Assembly (NCBI GenBank): GCA_900696485.1
Contig: CAADGG010000084.1
Coordinates: 17,630 to 81,629 of the forward strand
Source: an uncultured Pseudomonadota bacterium
Lineage (GTDB): Bacteria; Myxococcota_A; UBA9160; PR03
Direction: 5' to 3'
Length of the DNA: 64,000 bases
A program made the position numbers and the translations under genes. The notes beneath the pieces are model-generated. The model searched no databases. It had not been told where the DNA came from and saw only the letters and a list, made by a program, of their open reading frames with translations. Numbering within the stretch: position 1 is the first letter of the stretch; every line of letters begins with the position of its first letter. Of the stretch, positions 15,684 to 24,169 are shown one piece after another.

Positions 15684-17894
15684 ATGAGCGAGCGAATGCG
15701 AGGCCGACGGGGGCATCCGTGCAAGATCTGGATTGCCTGCGTCGTGGCGGGGTTGGCCGCCAGCGCGATACCGCGCGCCGTGGCGGCCGATCCGGCTCCG
15801 AAGAGCACAGCGGGCGCGGACGGACCCGAGTCGTCCGAGAGCGCCGTCGAACCGCAGGCCGATCCCGTGCTGCCGTCGCTCCCCGGCGTCGTCGTCACCG
15901 CGCCGCGCCTTCCGGAGGACGGAATGACGACGCCGCTGTCGACGAGCGAGGTGACGCTGTCCCCGCGGATTCGCGCCCGCACGCTCGATGCCGCGGAGCT
16001 GCTCGAGAACACGCCCGGCACCGCCGCGGTGCGCAACGGCGCGCTCACCGGAATCGCCCAGCAGCGCGGCCTGTTCGGCGATCGCGTGCGGGTCCTCGTC
16101 GACGACATGACGATCACGCCGGCGTGCGCCAACCACATGGATCCGCCGCTGCACTACGCCGCGCCGGGCAGCGTCGAGGCGATGCGTTCGGTGGCCGGTG
16201 TGACGCCGGTCAGCCTGGGCGGCGACAGCATCGCCGGCACCATCGTCGTGGACAGTGCGCCGCCGCGCTTCGCGGAGGGCGACGAGCTCCGGATCACCGC
16301 GGAGGGCACGAGCCGCTTCGTCGGCAGCCAGAACTCCTTCGGGCTGAACGGTGTGTTCGGGCTGGCCGATCGACGCTTCAGTGCTGCGTACACCGGGAGC
16401 TGGCAGACGGCCAACGACCTGCGCTTCCCGGGCGGGCGGGTGCAGGCGTCGGAGTTCGACGTTCAGCACCACGGCTTGCTGCTCGCCACGCAACAGGACT
16501 GGGGCCAGCTCGCACTCGATCTCGGAGGCTCGCTGACCGACGAGGCCGGCACCCCGGCCCTACGCATGGACATCGCGCGCGACGAGAGCCGTCGCATCGG
16601 GCTGCGCTTTCACCGGGAACTCGGTTTCGGGGCTCTCGAAGCACGCCTCTACTGGCACGACATCGACCATCGGATGGACAATTTCTCGCTTCGCGAACTG
16701 GCGCCGGGAGCGATGCCGATGGAGTCTCCCGCCGAGAGCCGGGATCTCGGCTACCGCCTCGCTCTGTCGATCCCGCTCTCGGAGCGCCACGAGCTGCGCG
16801 TGGGCAGCGAGTTGCATGCGAGCCGTTTCGACTCCGAGATCCGCAATCTCGCGAACGGCCAACTGCAGACCGGCATCCCGGACGGGAGGCGCAACCGGCT
16901 CGGCAGCTTCGTCGAGTGGGAGAGGCGCTGGAACGATCACTGGCAGACCCTCGTCGGTGTGCGCAACGACACCGTATGGAGTGATACGGACGACGTGAGC
17001 CAGAGCTTCCGGCCGATGAACCCGATGATGGCGGCGGCCATCGCCGCCGATCGCGAGGCCTTCAACACGCGTGGGCGTGGCCGAACCGAGATCAACTGGG
17101 ATGCCAGCGCGTTGCTGCGCTTCGAGCCCCGGGAAGGCCAGCGCTACGAACTCGGCGTCGCCCGCAAGGTCCGCTCCCCGAGTCTGCTGGAGCGCTACCA
17201 GTGGACACCGCTCGCGGCGAGTGCCGGCATGGCCGACGGATGGCTCTATTTCGGAAACATCGATCTCGAACCCGAGACGGCCTACCAGGTGGCGCTGGCC
17301 GGTCACTGGATCGGCCAGCGCGCAGAGCTGCACGTGGCGCCGTTCTACACCTGGGTGCACGACTACATCCAGGGCAGTCCCGAGCCCGGGCGTGTCGATC
17401 CGGCCACCGGATTCTCGGTGCTGCGCTATCGCAACTTCGACAACGTGCAGCTCTACGGCGTCGACGCGAGCGGCTCCTGGCAGCTGCACGACCGTGCGCG
17501 CGTGCGCGGCTTCGCGAGCTACGTGCGGGGCCGCAACCGCTCGAGTGACGACGATCTCTACCGGGTCATGCCGCTGCACGGAACGCTCGACCTCGACGTC
17601 ACGTGGCGGGACTTTACGGCCACGACGGGGCTCGAGTGGGCGATCCAGCAGGACCAGACTTCGAGCTTCAACGACGAGCCGAACACGCCGGGCTACGCGC
17701 TGTGGAACCTCGCACTGGCCTGGAAACCGCACCGCCGGCTGCATCTGCTGGCCGGGCTCGACAACGTGCTCGACAAGCGCTTCGCGCCGCATACGAACGG
17801 CTTGAACAGCGTGCTGGAGAGCGATCTCGAGGTCGGTGAACGCATCCCCGGAGCGGGTCGCTTCTTCCACGCGTCGCTGACGATCGCGTACTGA
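15684..17894 (+). CDS. TonB-dependent outer-membrane copper receptor (OprC/NosA-like)
   Basis: A 736-residue protein with AAGGAGGAA before ATG 15684. The signal peptide ends at about residue 35 (AVAA). A plug domain starts near VVVTAPRL, and the rest is a 22-strand-type barrel ending in an aromatic C-terminus (SLTIAY). OprC of Pseudomonas binds copper through a CxxxM pair in the plug and an HxM pair in the barrel. Both are here: Cys148/Met152 in ACANHMDPP and His329/Met331 in HRMDN. The NHMDPP context matches that family. It should take up ionic copper, powered by the TonB encoded 71 bp upstream. The preceding small His/Cys-rich protein completes a three-gene cassette on the plus strand. Confidence 0.92.
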   Translation: MSERMRGRRGHPCKIWIACVVAGLAASAIPRAVAADPAPKSTAGADGPESSESAVEPQADPVLPSLPGVVVTAPRLPEDGMTTPLSTSEVTLSPRIRARTLDAAELLENTPGTAAVRNGALTGIAQQRGLFGDRVRVLVDDMTITPACANHMDPPLHYAAPGSVEAMRSVAGVTPVSLGGDSIAGTIVVDSAPPRFAEGDELRITAEGTSRFVGSQNSFGLNGVFGLADRRFSAAYTGSWQTANDLRFPGGRVQASEFDVQHHGLLLATQQDWGQLALDLGGSLTDEAGTPALRMDIARDESRRIGLRFHRELGFGALEARLYWHDIDHRMDNFSLRELAPGAMPMESPAESRDLGYRLALSIPLSERHELRVGSELHASRFDSEIRNLANGQLQTGIPDGRRNRLGSFVEWERRWNDHWQTLVGVRNDTVWSDTDDVSQSFRPMNPMMAAAIAADREAFNTRGRGRTEINWDASALLRFEPREGQRYELGVARKVRSPSLLERYQWTPLAASAGMADGWLYFGNIDLEPETAYQVALAGHWIGQRAELHVAPFYTWVHDYIQGSPEPGRVDPATGFSVLRYRNFDNVQLYGVDASGSWQLHDRARVRGFASYVRGRNRSSDDDLYRVMPLHGTLDLDVTWRDFTATTGLEWAIQQDQTSSFNDEPNTPGYALWNLALAWKPHRRLHLLAGLDNVLDKRFAPHTNGLNSVLESDLEVGERIPGAGRFFHASLTIAY

Positions 17895-17922
17895 CGGACG
17901 GACGGACGAACGAACGAACGAG
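17893..17922. repeat. Tetranucleotide tandem repeat
   Basis: Seven 4-bp units run from the last bases of the receptor stop codon: GACG/GACG/GACG/GACG-type units turning into AACG units. A change in unit number would fall just after the stop codon and not alter the receptor. Confidence 0.85.
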
Positions 17923-17926
17923 AGGC

Positions 17927-17976
17927 GCCGGTGCGCTCCGGGTTCCCGGCGGACGGGATTCCCGGAGCGCACCGGC
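17927..17976 (+). terminator. Strong hairpin after the copper receptor
   Basis: Two perfect 16-bp arms (17927-17942 and 17961-17976) with an 18-nt loop begin 33 bp after the receptor stop. No T-run follows, so it would be an atypical terminator or an mRNA 3'-end stabiliser for the copper cassette. Confidence 0.6.
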
Positions 17977-18048
17977 ACGCGGCCGTCGCCGAGTGGCGAG
18001 TGATCCCGGGGAACCGGCGCCAGCTTCGCGAGCAGGGCCGGTCGAGCC

Positions 18049-18125
18049 CATCCTACGAAGCGCTCCTACGAAGCGCTCCTACGAAGCGATCCCACGAAAG
18101 GATCCGACGAAGGGGTCCCACGAAG
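18049..18125. repeat. 13-bp tandem repeat, six units
   Basis: Units end at 18060, 18073, 18086, 18099, 18112 and 18125, each with an ACGAAG or ACGAAA 3' core. The first three are nearly identical and the last three diverge at the 5' end. Another spacer array (61741-61805) has the same 13-bp period and ACGAAG core. Confidence 0.88.
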
Positions 18126-18298
18126 GGTTGGCCGTCCGGCCGCTCGCCCCCGCGGGAAATGCCCCGCGCTGCGTGGACGTCCGTCCGACGCCGGCACTCC
18201 CGGCGACGCCGACGACGAGCTACTACATCCGAAGCAGATCCGGACCGATGATCCGGATCGGTGGATCGACCGATCCTCGCGATCCTCGGATCGGCGGT

Positions 18299-18357
18299 CC
18301 GGTCCGGGTTCGGAGACAATCCGGTCCGGGTTCGGAGACAAGGTTCGGAGACCAAGG
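18299..18357. repeat. 22-bp direct repeat with truncated third copy
   Basis: The unit at 18299-18320 is repeated at 18321-18341, and shortened copies with GGTTCGGAGACCAA and GGAGACAAGG follow. The purine-rich end lies close to the start of the next operon and may affect translation initiation or promoter spacing. Confidence 0.8.
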
Positions 18358-18420
18358 AGACAAGGGGAGCCGCGGCCGAGCCGTGTGCCTCTCCCTGATC
18401 CGCGGATCGAGGAGTGCTCG

Positions 18421-18843
18421 ATGGGTATCCCGTTTCCCTCTCTCGCCTTCTTCCAGGCGCTCCAGCAACGCACCAAGGACGACGCCGCCGCGTTCGAGAA
18501 GCTCGGCTACTGCGACACGACCTTCGGCGTCCGGGTCGGCGACGAACTCTTCCGTGTCGCCTTCGAGGTCTACGAATGCGTCGAGGTCGCCGCGGGCGGC
18601 AACGCCGCCGAGCTCGATTTCGTGCTGAGCGCGCCGGTCGCCCTGTGGCGGGAGATGCTGGCCTCGATCCAGGCCCACGGCGGCGCCGACGGCGCGCACA
18701 CGATCAACACGCTGACCCACGTCGGCGACGTGATGAAGGTCGAGTACGAGGATCCGGAAGGCCATGATCGGTTCTACCGGTTCATGGCTACGATCCAGGC
18801 CTTCTTCGACGAAGCCCGCACCCTGGACCTGGAGCTCGACTGA
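18421..18843 (+). CDS. Small SCP2-like lipid-carrier protein
   Basis: A 140-residue protein from ATG 18421 with GAGGAG 6 nt upstream. An N-terminal helix (PFPSLAFFQALQQR) is followed by beta-rich segments (TTFGVRVGDELFRVAFEVYECVEV), then helices and DFVLSAPVALWREMLASI. This is the order seen in sterol-carrier-protein-2-like domains, which bind sterols, fatty acyl-CoAs or other lipids. The match is by pattern only. Its TGA overlaps the ATG of the next gene (TGATG), so it is the first gene of an operon with two ferritin-like proteins and probably presents a hydrophobic substrate to them (inference). Confidence 0.6.
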   Translation: MGIPFPSLAFFQALQQRTKDDAAAFEKLGYCDTTFGVRVGDELFRVAFEVYECVEVAAGGNAAELDFVLSAPVALWREMLASIQAHGGADGAHTINTLTHVGDVMKVEYEDPEGHDRFYRFMATIQAFFDEARTLDLELD

Positions 18844-19937
18844 TGGCGTACATCGCACCGAAGGACTTCTCGCAGGATCCCGAACTCCTCGCCACGGTGA
18901 TGCGCGTGATGGGGGGCGACCTCGACCTGTCGTGGATGAAGGATCATCCCCACCCGATCCGCGCCCACGCCTCGCAGCCGGCCCGCGGCCTCACGCTCGA
19001 CGACATCAACCGCGATCCGGCCTACGGCCCGGCGTCGATCCCGGAGATCGTCCGGCACAACTTCTCGATGGCGCCACGCGGCGCCGTGCTGCCGGAGGGT
19101 CTGCCGTCGCTCGGCTACCGCGTGAACCGCAAGAGCGACGTCTGGGCCGACCTCGGGCCGGCGCTGTTCGAGGAGAGCAAGTCGCGGCGCTGGGCGCCGG
19201 CCAGCACGATTCCGTGGGCGGCGCTCGATGCGGCCGGCTACGGGCGCGAGGAGGACCGGGCGATCCGGCAGCTCGCGACCGGGCTGATCTCGATGTGCCT
19301 CGTTGCCGCCGACGTGCCGTCCCGCTGGGTCTGGCTGATGAACCAGGAGTTCCACGAGATCAAGTACCTGCAGTGCGCGCACATGTTCGACGCCGCGCGC
19401 ATGGCCGAAGCGTTCCGCAAGCGGGCGCTCTACGGCCACGGCGCGCTCGGGCGCGACTCCCGAGAGCTGGGCGATTTCCTGAAGATGGTGATCGACTCCG
19501 AGACCTACCCGCTGGCGTCGGCCGCGACGAACCTCACGCTGTACTCGTTCCTGCAGGCGCTCGGCCGGCGGCTCGAGTTCGTCTCCCGGAACGCCGCCGA
19601 CACGGCGTTGATGACGCGCATCGTGCAGGACAGCACGCGACCGATCGCCTACGGCGTGGATCACATCCGGTCGCTGCTCGCCGAGCGCCCCAACGAGGCC
19701 GTCGCTCTCGGCGAGCACCTCGACCTGATCGAGAACGGCCTCGTCGGCCTGCTCGGTTCGCGCGAGTGGATCGAGCCGCTGATCGTCCTGTCGGGGGGCA
19801 ACGTCGACGCGGTGGCGGCGTTCTATCGCCGCAGCGTCGACGAATACTTCGCGCGCTGTGCGCGTGCCGGACTCGACGACCGGGCCGCACGCAGCCCCCT
19901 GCCCGCCTTCCTGAACCTGATCGAAGGTCGCTGCTGA
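18843..19937 (+). CDS. Ferritin-like paralogue lacking all diiron ligands
   Basis: A 364-residue protein, coupled to the SCP2-like gene by TGATG. It aligns without gaps, from about residue 100 to 280, with the ferritin-like protein encoded just downstream: KSDVWA, the SR(R/Q)W...(D/T)(V/I)PW segment, NQ.FHE.K and FRKRAL are shared. Each position that carries a metal ligand in the partner is changed: Ser150 and Cys152 for the two Glu candidates, Ala184 and Met187 for the DEARH pair, Tyr234 for the third-helix Glu, Ser264 and Pro267 for the second DEARH pair. It should not bind a diiron centre. A structural or regulatory subunit pairing with the active paralogue is likely. Confidence 0.75.
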   Translation: MAYIAPKDFSQDPELLATVMRVMGGDLDLSWMKDHPHPIRAHASQPARGLTLDDINRDPAYGPASIPEIVRHNFSMAPRGAVLPEGLPSLGYRVNRKSDVWADLGPALFEESKSRRWAPASTIPWAALDAAGYGREEDRAIRQLATGLISMCLVAADVPSRWVWLMNQEFHEIKYLQCAHMFDAARMAEAFRKRALYGHGALGRDSRELGDFLKMVIDSETYPLASAATNLTLYSFLQALGRRLEFVSRNAADTALMTRIVQDSTRPIAYGVDHIRSLLAERPNEAVALGEHLDLIENGLVGLLGSREWIEPLIVLSGGNVDAVAAFYRRSVDEYFARCARAGLDDRAARSPLPAFLNLIEGRC

Positions 19938-19953
19938 GCCGAAGGAGAACGTC

Positions 19954-21093
19954 ATGAGCTATTACGGATCGACCGAGTACCTCGCCAACGACGACTTCGT
20001 GCTGCGCATGAAGGACATCCGCAAGGGCAACCTCGACCTGGGTTGGCTCGACGTCGGCACCGAGCAGATCGAAGTGAACGCCGCGAATCCGAAACGCGGC
20101 CTCACCTATCTCGATCTGAACCAGGGAAGCTACGGCTACGACGAGTTGCCCGAGATGCCGCGCGGTCCGCGCGGCTCGGCGCCGCGCGGCGCCGCCTACG
20201 ACGTCGCCAACCAGGCGGACCTCGGCCCCGAGCTCAACCTGAAGAGCGACGTCTGGGCCTACAAGGTCGCGTCCTTCTACGAGGAGGCCGTGAGCCGGCA
20301 GTGGGACGCCACCACCGATGTTCCCTGGGGCGACCTCGCAAAGCACGAGCGCCCGCAGGAAGTCGAGATCGCGTTCGCGCAGCTCTGCACCTTCTTCACC
20401 GAGGTCGAGATGATCGCGACCGACCTGCCGGCGAAGTGGTGCTGGCGCATGAACAACCAGTTCCACGAGGTGAAGGGCTTCATCGCGTCGCAGGCGATCG
20501 ACGAGGCGAGACACGCCGAGGTCTTCCGCAAGCGTGCGCTGGCCGGCGGCGTAGGCCTGATGCGCGCGCTGCCGCAGGCGGAACATTCGCTGAAGGCGAT
20601 CCTCGACAGCGACACCTACAGCGAAGCCAGCGCCTTCATGCACCTGCTGGCGGAGGGGAACATCCTGACGATGTTCCGCTTCAGCGAGTTCATCTCGCCG
20701 ACGCCGGTCGACAAGCGGATGTTCCAGCTGGTGATGCAGGACGAGGCGCGCCACGTCTCCTACGGGATGCAGCACCTCAAGTGGATCCTCGACAACGCGC
20801 CCGAACGACGCGAGCAGCTCCACGCCGCTCTCGACGAGGCCGAGAATTTCAGCCTCAGCCAGTTCGACTCGGCGCTGTTCGAGGCGATGATCGTGCTGGC
20901 CGGCAAGGGCACCTCGCCGGCGCAGATCCAGAAGGGCATCGAGATCGTCGGGACGCTCCAGCTCAAGCAGATCGAGGAGTACTTCCAGCGCCTGCGGCGG
21001 GCCGGCTTCGAGGATCGGATCGAGCGGAGCAAGTTCCGCCCGCTGCTGGCGATGGTCTCGCTGGCGAATCAGGACCCGAAGCTGCCCAGTTAG
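19954..21093 (+). CDS. Ferritin-like diiron oxygenase-type protein (active-site complete)
   Basis: A 379-residue protein, 16 nt after the previous stop with GAAGGAGAA as ribosome-binding site. Its four-helix core has the full ligand set of ferritin-like diiron enzymes: Glu150 or Glu152 (FFTEVEM), Glu184/His187 (DEARH), Glu234 (LLAEGN) and Glu264/His267 (DEARH). Such proteins activate O2 for hydroxylation, desaturation or N-oxygenation. The exact reaction here is unknown. The SCP2-like carrier in the operon and the KstD-like flavoprotein 113 bp downstream point to a lipid, terpenoid or steroid-like substrate (inference). It is probably the catalytic subunit of a heteromer with the degenerate paralogue. 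Confidence 0.82.
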   Translation: MSYYGSTEYLANDDFVLRMKDIRKGNLDLGWLDVGTEQIEVNAANPKRGLTYLDLNQGSYGYDELPEMPRGPRGSAPRGAAYDVANQADLGPELNLKSDVWAYKVASFYEEAVSRQWDATTDVPWGDLAKHERPQEVEIAFAQLCTFFTEVEMIATDLPAKWCWRMNNQFHEVKGFIASQAIDEARHAEVFRKRALAGGVGLMRALPQAEHSLKAILDSDTYSEASAFMHLLAEGNILTMFRFSEFISPTPVDKRMFQLVMQDEARHVSYGMQHLKWILDNAPERREQLHAALDEAENFSLSQFDSALFEAMIVLAGKGTSPAQIQKGIEIVGTLQLKQIEEYFQRLRRAGFEDRIERSKFRPLLAMVSLANQDPKLPS

Positions 21094-21205
21094 TGTCCCG
21101 TCGTCGGCACGGGCCCGGCGACGGACCGCCCTGCACGCGGCCAGTCGCGCGACGGCGCCGGATCGCGCACACTCCCGGGCCGGGGTACGGAGAGCGGGGC
21201 GCGCG

Positions 21206-22930
21206 ATGACAGACACAGCATCGACAGACACCGAGACGGGTTCCTGGGATCACCAGGTCGACCTGCTCGTGGTGGGATCCGGAGCCGGCGCGATGACGGC
21301 GGCGATCGTCGCGTTCGATCGCGGCGCCGACACGCTGCTGATCGAGAAGTCCAGCCAGTACGGCGGCTCGTCCGCGATGTCCGGCGGGAGCCTGTGGATC
21401 CCGAACAACCACCTGATGCTCGACGCGCAGGTGAACGATACCCGCGCGGATGCGCTCACCTACCTCACGTCGGCGACGGCTGGGCGCGTCCCGGAGGCGA
21501 AGCTCGAGGCCTATGTCGATGCCGCCCCCGAGATGCTCCGCTACCTGACGGACCGGGCGCACCTGCGCTGTCAGGCGCTGCCGCACTATTGCGACTACTA
21601 CCCGACGCTCCCGGGGAGCAAGCCCGGTGCGCGCTCGATCGAGGCCGACACCTTCGACGGGCGGCTGCTGGGTGAGGAGGTCCTGCGGCTACGCGAGCCG
21701 TCGGTGCAGACGCTGATCCTGGGCCGCGTCTCCATGACCGCGGCCGAAGCGCGCGTCCTGCTGGTGCGCTCGCGCGGCTGGATCGCGCTCACGCTGCGGC
21801 TCATGCTCCGCTATGCGCTCGATCTTCCGTGGCGCCTGCGCTCGAAGCGCGACCGCGCGCTCACGATGGGCAACGCGCTGGTCGGCCGGCTCCGGCTCGC
21901 GCTGCGTGATCGCGGCATCCCGCTGTGGCTGGAGACACCGGCGCGTGAGCTCGTGATCGAAGACGGCCGCGTGGTCGGCGTCGTCGCGGAGCGCGAGGGT
22001 CGCCGGGTCCGGATCCGCGCGCGCCACGGCGTGATCCTCGCGGCGGGCGGCTTCGAAGGCAGCCAGGCGCTGCGCGAGAAGTATCTGCCGAACCCGACCC
22101 GGGCGGAGTGGTCCGCGGCGAACCCGCAGAATACCGGCGACGCGCTGCTCATGGGTCTCGCCGTCGGCGCGGCGACCGACTTCCTCGACGACGCGTGGTG
22201 GGGCCCCACGACCGTCGTGCCGGGCGAGAGTCGCGCCCGGATGCTGGTGATCGAGAAGAGCCTGCCCGGCAGCATCCTCGTGAACCAGGCCGGCGCACGT
22301 TTCGTGAACGAGGCGGCCCCGTACATCGACGTGGTGCGTGCGATGTACGAGAAGCACGCATCCGGGACCAGCAGCGTGCCGGCGTATCTCGTCTTCGATG
22401 GCCGCTTCCGGCGCAGCTATCCGTTCGGGCCGTTCCTGCAGTCTTCCCAGCAGCCCGACCGGTTGATCTCGTCGTACATCGACCGCGGCTATCTGCGCAG
22501 GTCCGACACGCTGCGCGGCCTCGCCGAACAGCTCGGCGTCGATGCCGACGGGCTCGAGGCGACGGTGCGCAAGGTGAACGAGTACGCGCGCACCGGCGTG
22601 GATCTCGATTTCCGGCGCGGCGACAACCTGTTCGACCGCTACTACGGCGACCAGAACATCCGGCCGAACCCGTGCCTCGCGCCGCTCGAGAAACCGCCCT
22701 TCTACGGCATCGAGGCCTATGCCGGGGATCTCGGCACGAAAGGGGGCCTGCGCACCGATGAGCGGGCCCGCGTGCTGCGCGAGTCCGGCGACGTGATCCC
22801 AGGCCTCTACGCGGTCGGCAATTGCTCGGCGGCCCTGATGGGGCCGACCTACGCGGGGGCCGGCGCGACGCTCGGCCCGGCGATGACCTTCGGCTACCTC
22901 GCCGCGCGCGACGCGACTCCGGATCGATGA
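21206..22930 (+). CDS. FAD-dependent dehydrogenase, 3-ketosteroid delta-1-dehydrogenase-like
   Basis: A 574-residue protein from ATG 21206. The dinucleotide motif VVGSGAGAM is at residues 22-30. GGSSAMSGGSLWIPNN is the KstD-type FAD/substrate loop, ILAAGGFEG a second FAD contact, and the C-terminus has IPGLYAVGNCSAALMGPTYAGAGATLGPAMTFGYLAAR. FYGIEAYAGDLGTKGG carries the Tyr and Gly that in KstD promote keto-enol activation of the substrate. Known relatives 1,2-desaturate 3-ketosteroids; others reduce fumarate-like enones, so steroid specificity is not proven. It follows the SCP2/diiron operon and precedes a crotonase on the same strand. A related but decayed flavoprotein fragment is at 12591. 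Confidence 0.85.
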   Translation: MTDTASTDTETGSWDHQVDLLVVGSGAGAMTAAIVAFDRGADTLLIEKSSQYGGSSAMSGGSLWIPNNHLMLDAQVNDTRADALTYLTSATAGRVPEAKLEAYVDAAPEMLRYLTDRAHLRCQALPHYCDYYPTLPGSKPGARSIEADTFDGRLLGEEVLRLREPSVQTLILGRVSMTAAEARVLLVRSRGWIALTLRLMLRYALDLPWRLRSKRDRALTMGNALVGRLRLALRDRGIPLWLETPARELVIEDGRVVGVVAEREGRRVRIRARHGVILAAGGFEGSQALREKYLPNPTRAEWSAANPQNTGDALLMGLAVGAATDFLDDAWWGPTTVVPGESRARMLVIEKSLPGSILVNQAGARFVNEAAPYIDVVRAMYEKHASGTSSVPAYLVFDGRFRRSYPFGPFLQSSQQPDRLISSYIDRGYLRRSDTLRGLAEQLGVDADGLEATVRKVNEYARTGVDLDFRRGDNLFDRYYGDQNIRPNPCLAPLEKPPFYGIEAYAGDLGTKGGLRTDERARVLRESGDVIPGLYAVGNCSAALMGPTYAGAGATLGPAMTFGYLAARDATPDR

Positions 22931-23035
22931 CGTCCCGATCGGCGAAGCCGGGGCCGGCGAGCTCGTCGAGCGGCCCGGTTGGCAGGATCAGCGACCGTCG
23001 AAGGCGATGACCACGAATCGGTAGGGGGGGACAGC

Positions 23036-23863
23036 GTGAGCGGAGGAGTCGAGGAGCAGCTGCGGTTCGAGCTCGACGAAGGCGTCGGCATCCTCACCTT
23101 GAACCGCCCCGATCGGCTGAATGCGATTCACTGGGATCTCGCCGTCGAGCTGGTGGCGATGCTGCGCTCGCTGCGCGAGCGGGACGACGTGCGTACGATC
23201 GTGCTGACCGGCGCCGGGCGCGGGTTCTGCTCCGGCGGCGACGCCGAGTGGCTCTCCGGCTCGTCCGACCGCGGCCTGCCGGGTCTCTCCGACGTGCCGC
23301 TCGAGCGCTACCAGCGCAAGACGCCGGCGGGGCCTGTCGCCGAGGTGACGCGCATGCTGGTCGACGTCGACAAGCCGGTGATCGCGGCGATCCACGGGCC
23401 CGCGATGGGCGCCGGCCTCGCCTTCGCGCTCGCCTGCGACCGGCGCATCGGCGACCGCAGCACGCGCATGTGCGCCGCGATGGTGCGGCTCGGCTTCGCG
23501 CCGGACTGCGGCATCACCTACTTCCTGCCACGCGTCACGAAGCTGTCGACCGCGCTGATGATGGTCGAGACCGGCAGGATTCTCGACGCCGACGAATGTC
23601 ACCGCGAAGGGCTGCTCGACGAGCTGGTGGAGAACGGGGAGGCGCTGCCGCGGGCGCTCGCCTACGCGAAGGAACTGGCGCGGGGTCCGAGCGTCGCGGT
23701 CGACCTCGCGCGCCGCTTCATCCACAAATCGCTGACGTCGACGCTCGACGAGATGCTCGACTACGAGGCCGTCGCGGCGACGCTCTCGTCCCACACCGAA
23801 GATGCGCGTGAGGGCACGCGGGCCTTCCTCGAGAAGCGCAAGCCGTCGTTCCAGGGGCGCTGA
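23036..23863 (+). CDS. Enoyl-CoA hydratase/isomerase family protein
   Basis: A 275-residue protein when started at GTG 23036, with a G-run (TAGGGGGGG) upstream; the frame remains open to 22979. The crotonase fold shows GRGFCSGGDAEW (first oxyanion-hole region) and HGPAMGAGLAFALACD (second). The region that normally supplies the catalytic Glu reads VRLGFAPDCGITYFLPR, with Asp and Cys in place of the usual DGG. It ends EGTRAFLEKRKPSFQGR as in many CoA-pathway hydratases. It lies 105 bp after the KstD-like gene and converges on a small minus-strand gene 20 bp away. A hydratase or isomerase acting on a desaturated acyl-CoA is likely. Confidence 0.85.
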   Translation: MSGGVEEQLRFELDEGVGILTLNRPDRLNAIHWDLAVELVAMLRSLRERDDVRTIVLTGAGRGFCSGGDAEWLSGSSDRGLPGLSDVPLERYQRKTPAGPVAEVTRMLVDVDKPVIAAIHGPAMGAGLAFALACDRRIGDRSTRMCAAMVRLGFAPDCGITYFLPRVTKLSTALMMVETGRILDADECHREGLLDELVENGEALPRALAYAKELARGPSVAVDLARRFIHKSLTSTLDEMLDYEAVAATLSSHTEDAREGTRAFLEKRKPSFQGR

Positions 23864-23883
23864 CGGCCGCGCGCGTCACGGCG

Positions 23884-24159
23884 TCACGGCGCGGCGGCGT
23901 CGATCAGGAACAGGCTCTGCGCCTCGCACCACACGCTGTCGGCCGGATAGCCGGGGGGCTTGCGCTCGAGGTCGCACAGCCGGTACCAGCGCCACGGCGG
24001 ATCGCCGTGGTCGACGTACTCGCCGCTCAGCGTGCCGGTGAACTCCTCGCGGCCCGCATAGCGCGTTCCTGGGATCGCCGAGCCGCCGTCGCACTCCGCG
24101 CGCCGGCCGGCCAGCGTCGCGTCGAAGCCGGGTCGTGCCGAGATCGCGTCGGGCGGCAT
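23884..24159 (-). CDS. Small hypothetical protein
   Basis: 91 residues from ATG 24159, behind AGGGGAACGAG. It is soluble, Trp/Pro/Tyr-rich (PPWRWYRLCDLERKPPGY) and without membrane segments. I recognise no family. The frame is open upstream into the 19-bp repeat array, but the ribosome-binding site supports this start. It ends 20 bp from the convergent crotonase gene. Confidence 0.5.
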   Translation of the reverse strand: MPPDAISARPGFDATLAGRRAECDGGSAIPGTRYAGREEFTGTLSGEYVDHGDPPWRWYRLCDLERKPPGYPADSVWCEAQSLFLIDAAAP

Positions 24160-24169
24160 GTCTCGTTCC

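Larger units (their letters stand above)
17895..18420. other. 526-bp repeat-rich intergenic spacer
   Basis: No gene is supported. It contains, in order, a tetranucleotide repeat, a 16-bp-arm hairpin, six 13-bp units (18049-18125), an inverted-repeat-rich GATCC/GGATC segment (about 18225-18298) and a 22-bp repeat (18299-18357). The promoter of the SCP2-like operon must be near its right end; GAGGAG at 18409-18414 is that operon's ribosome-binding site. Confidence 0.7.
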
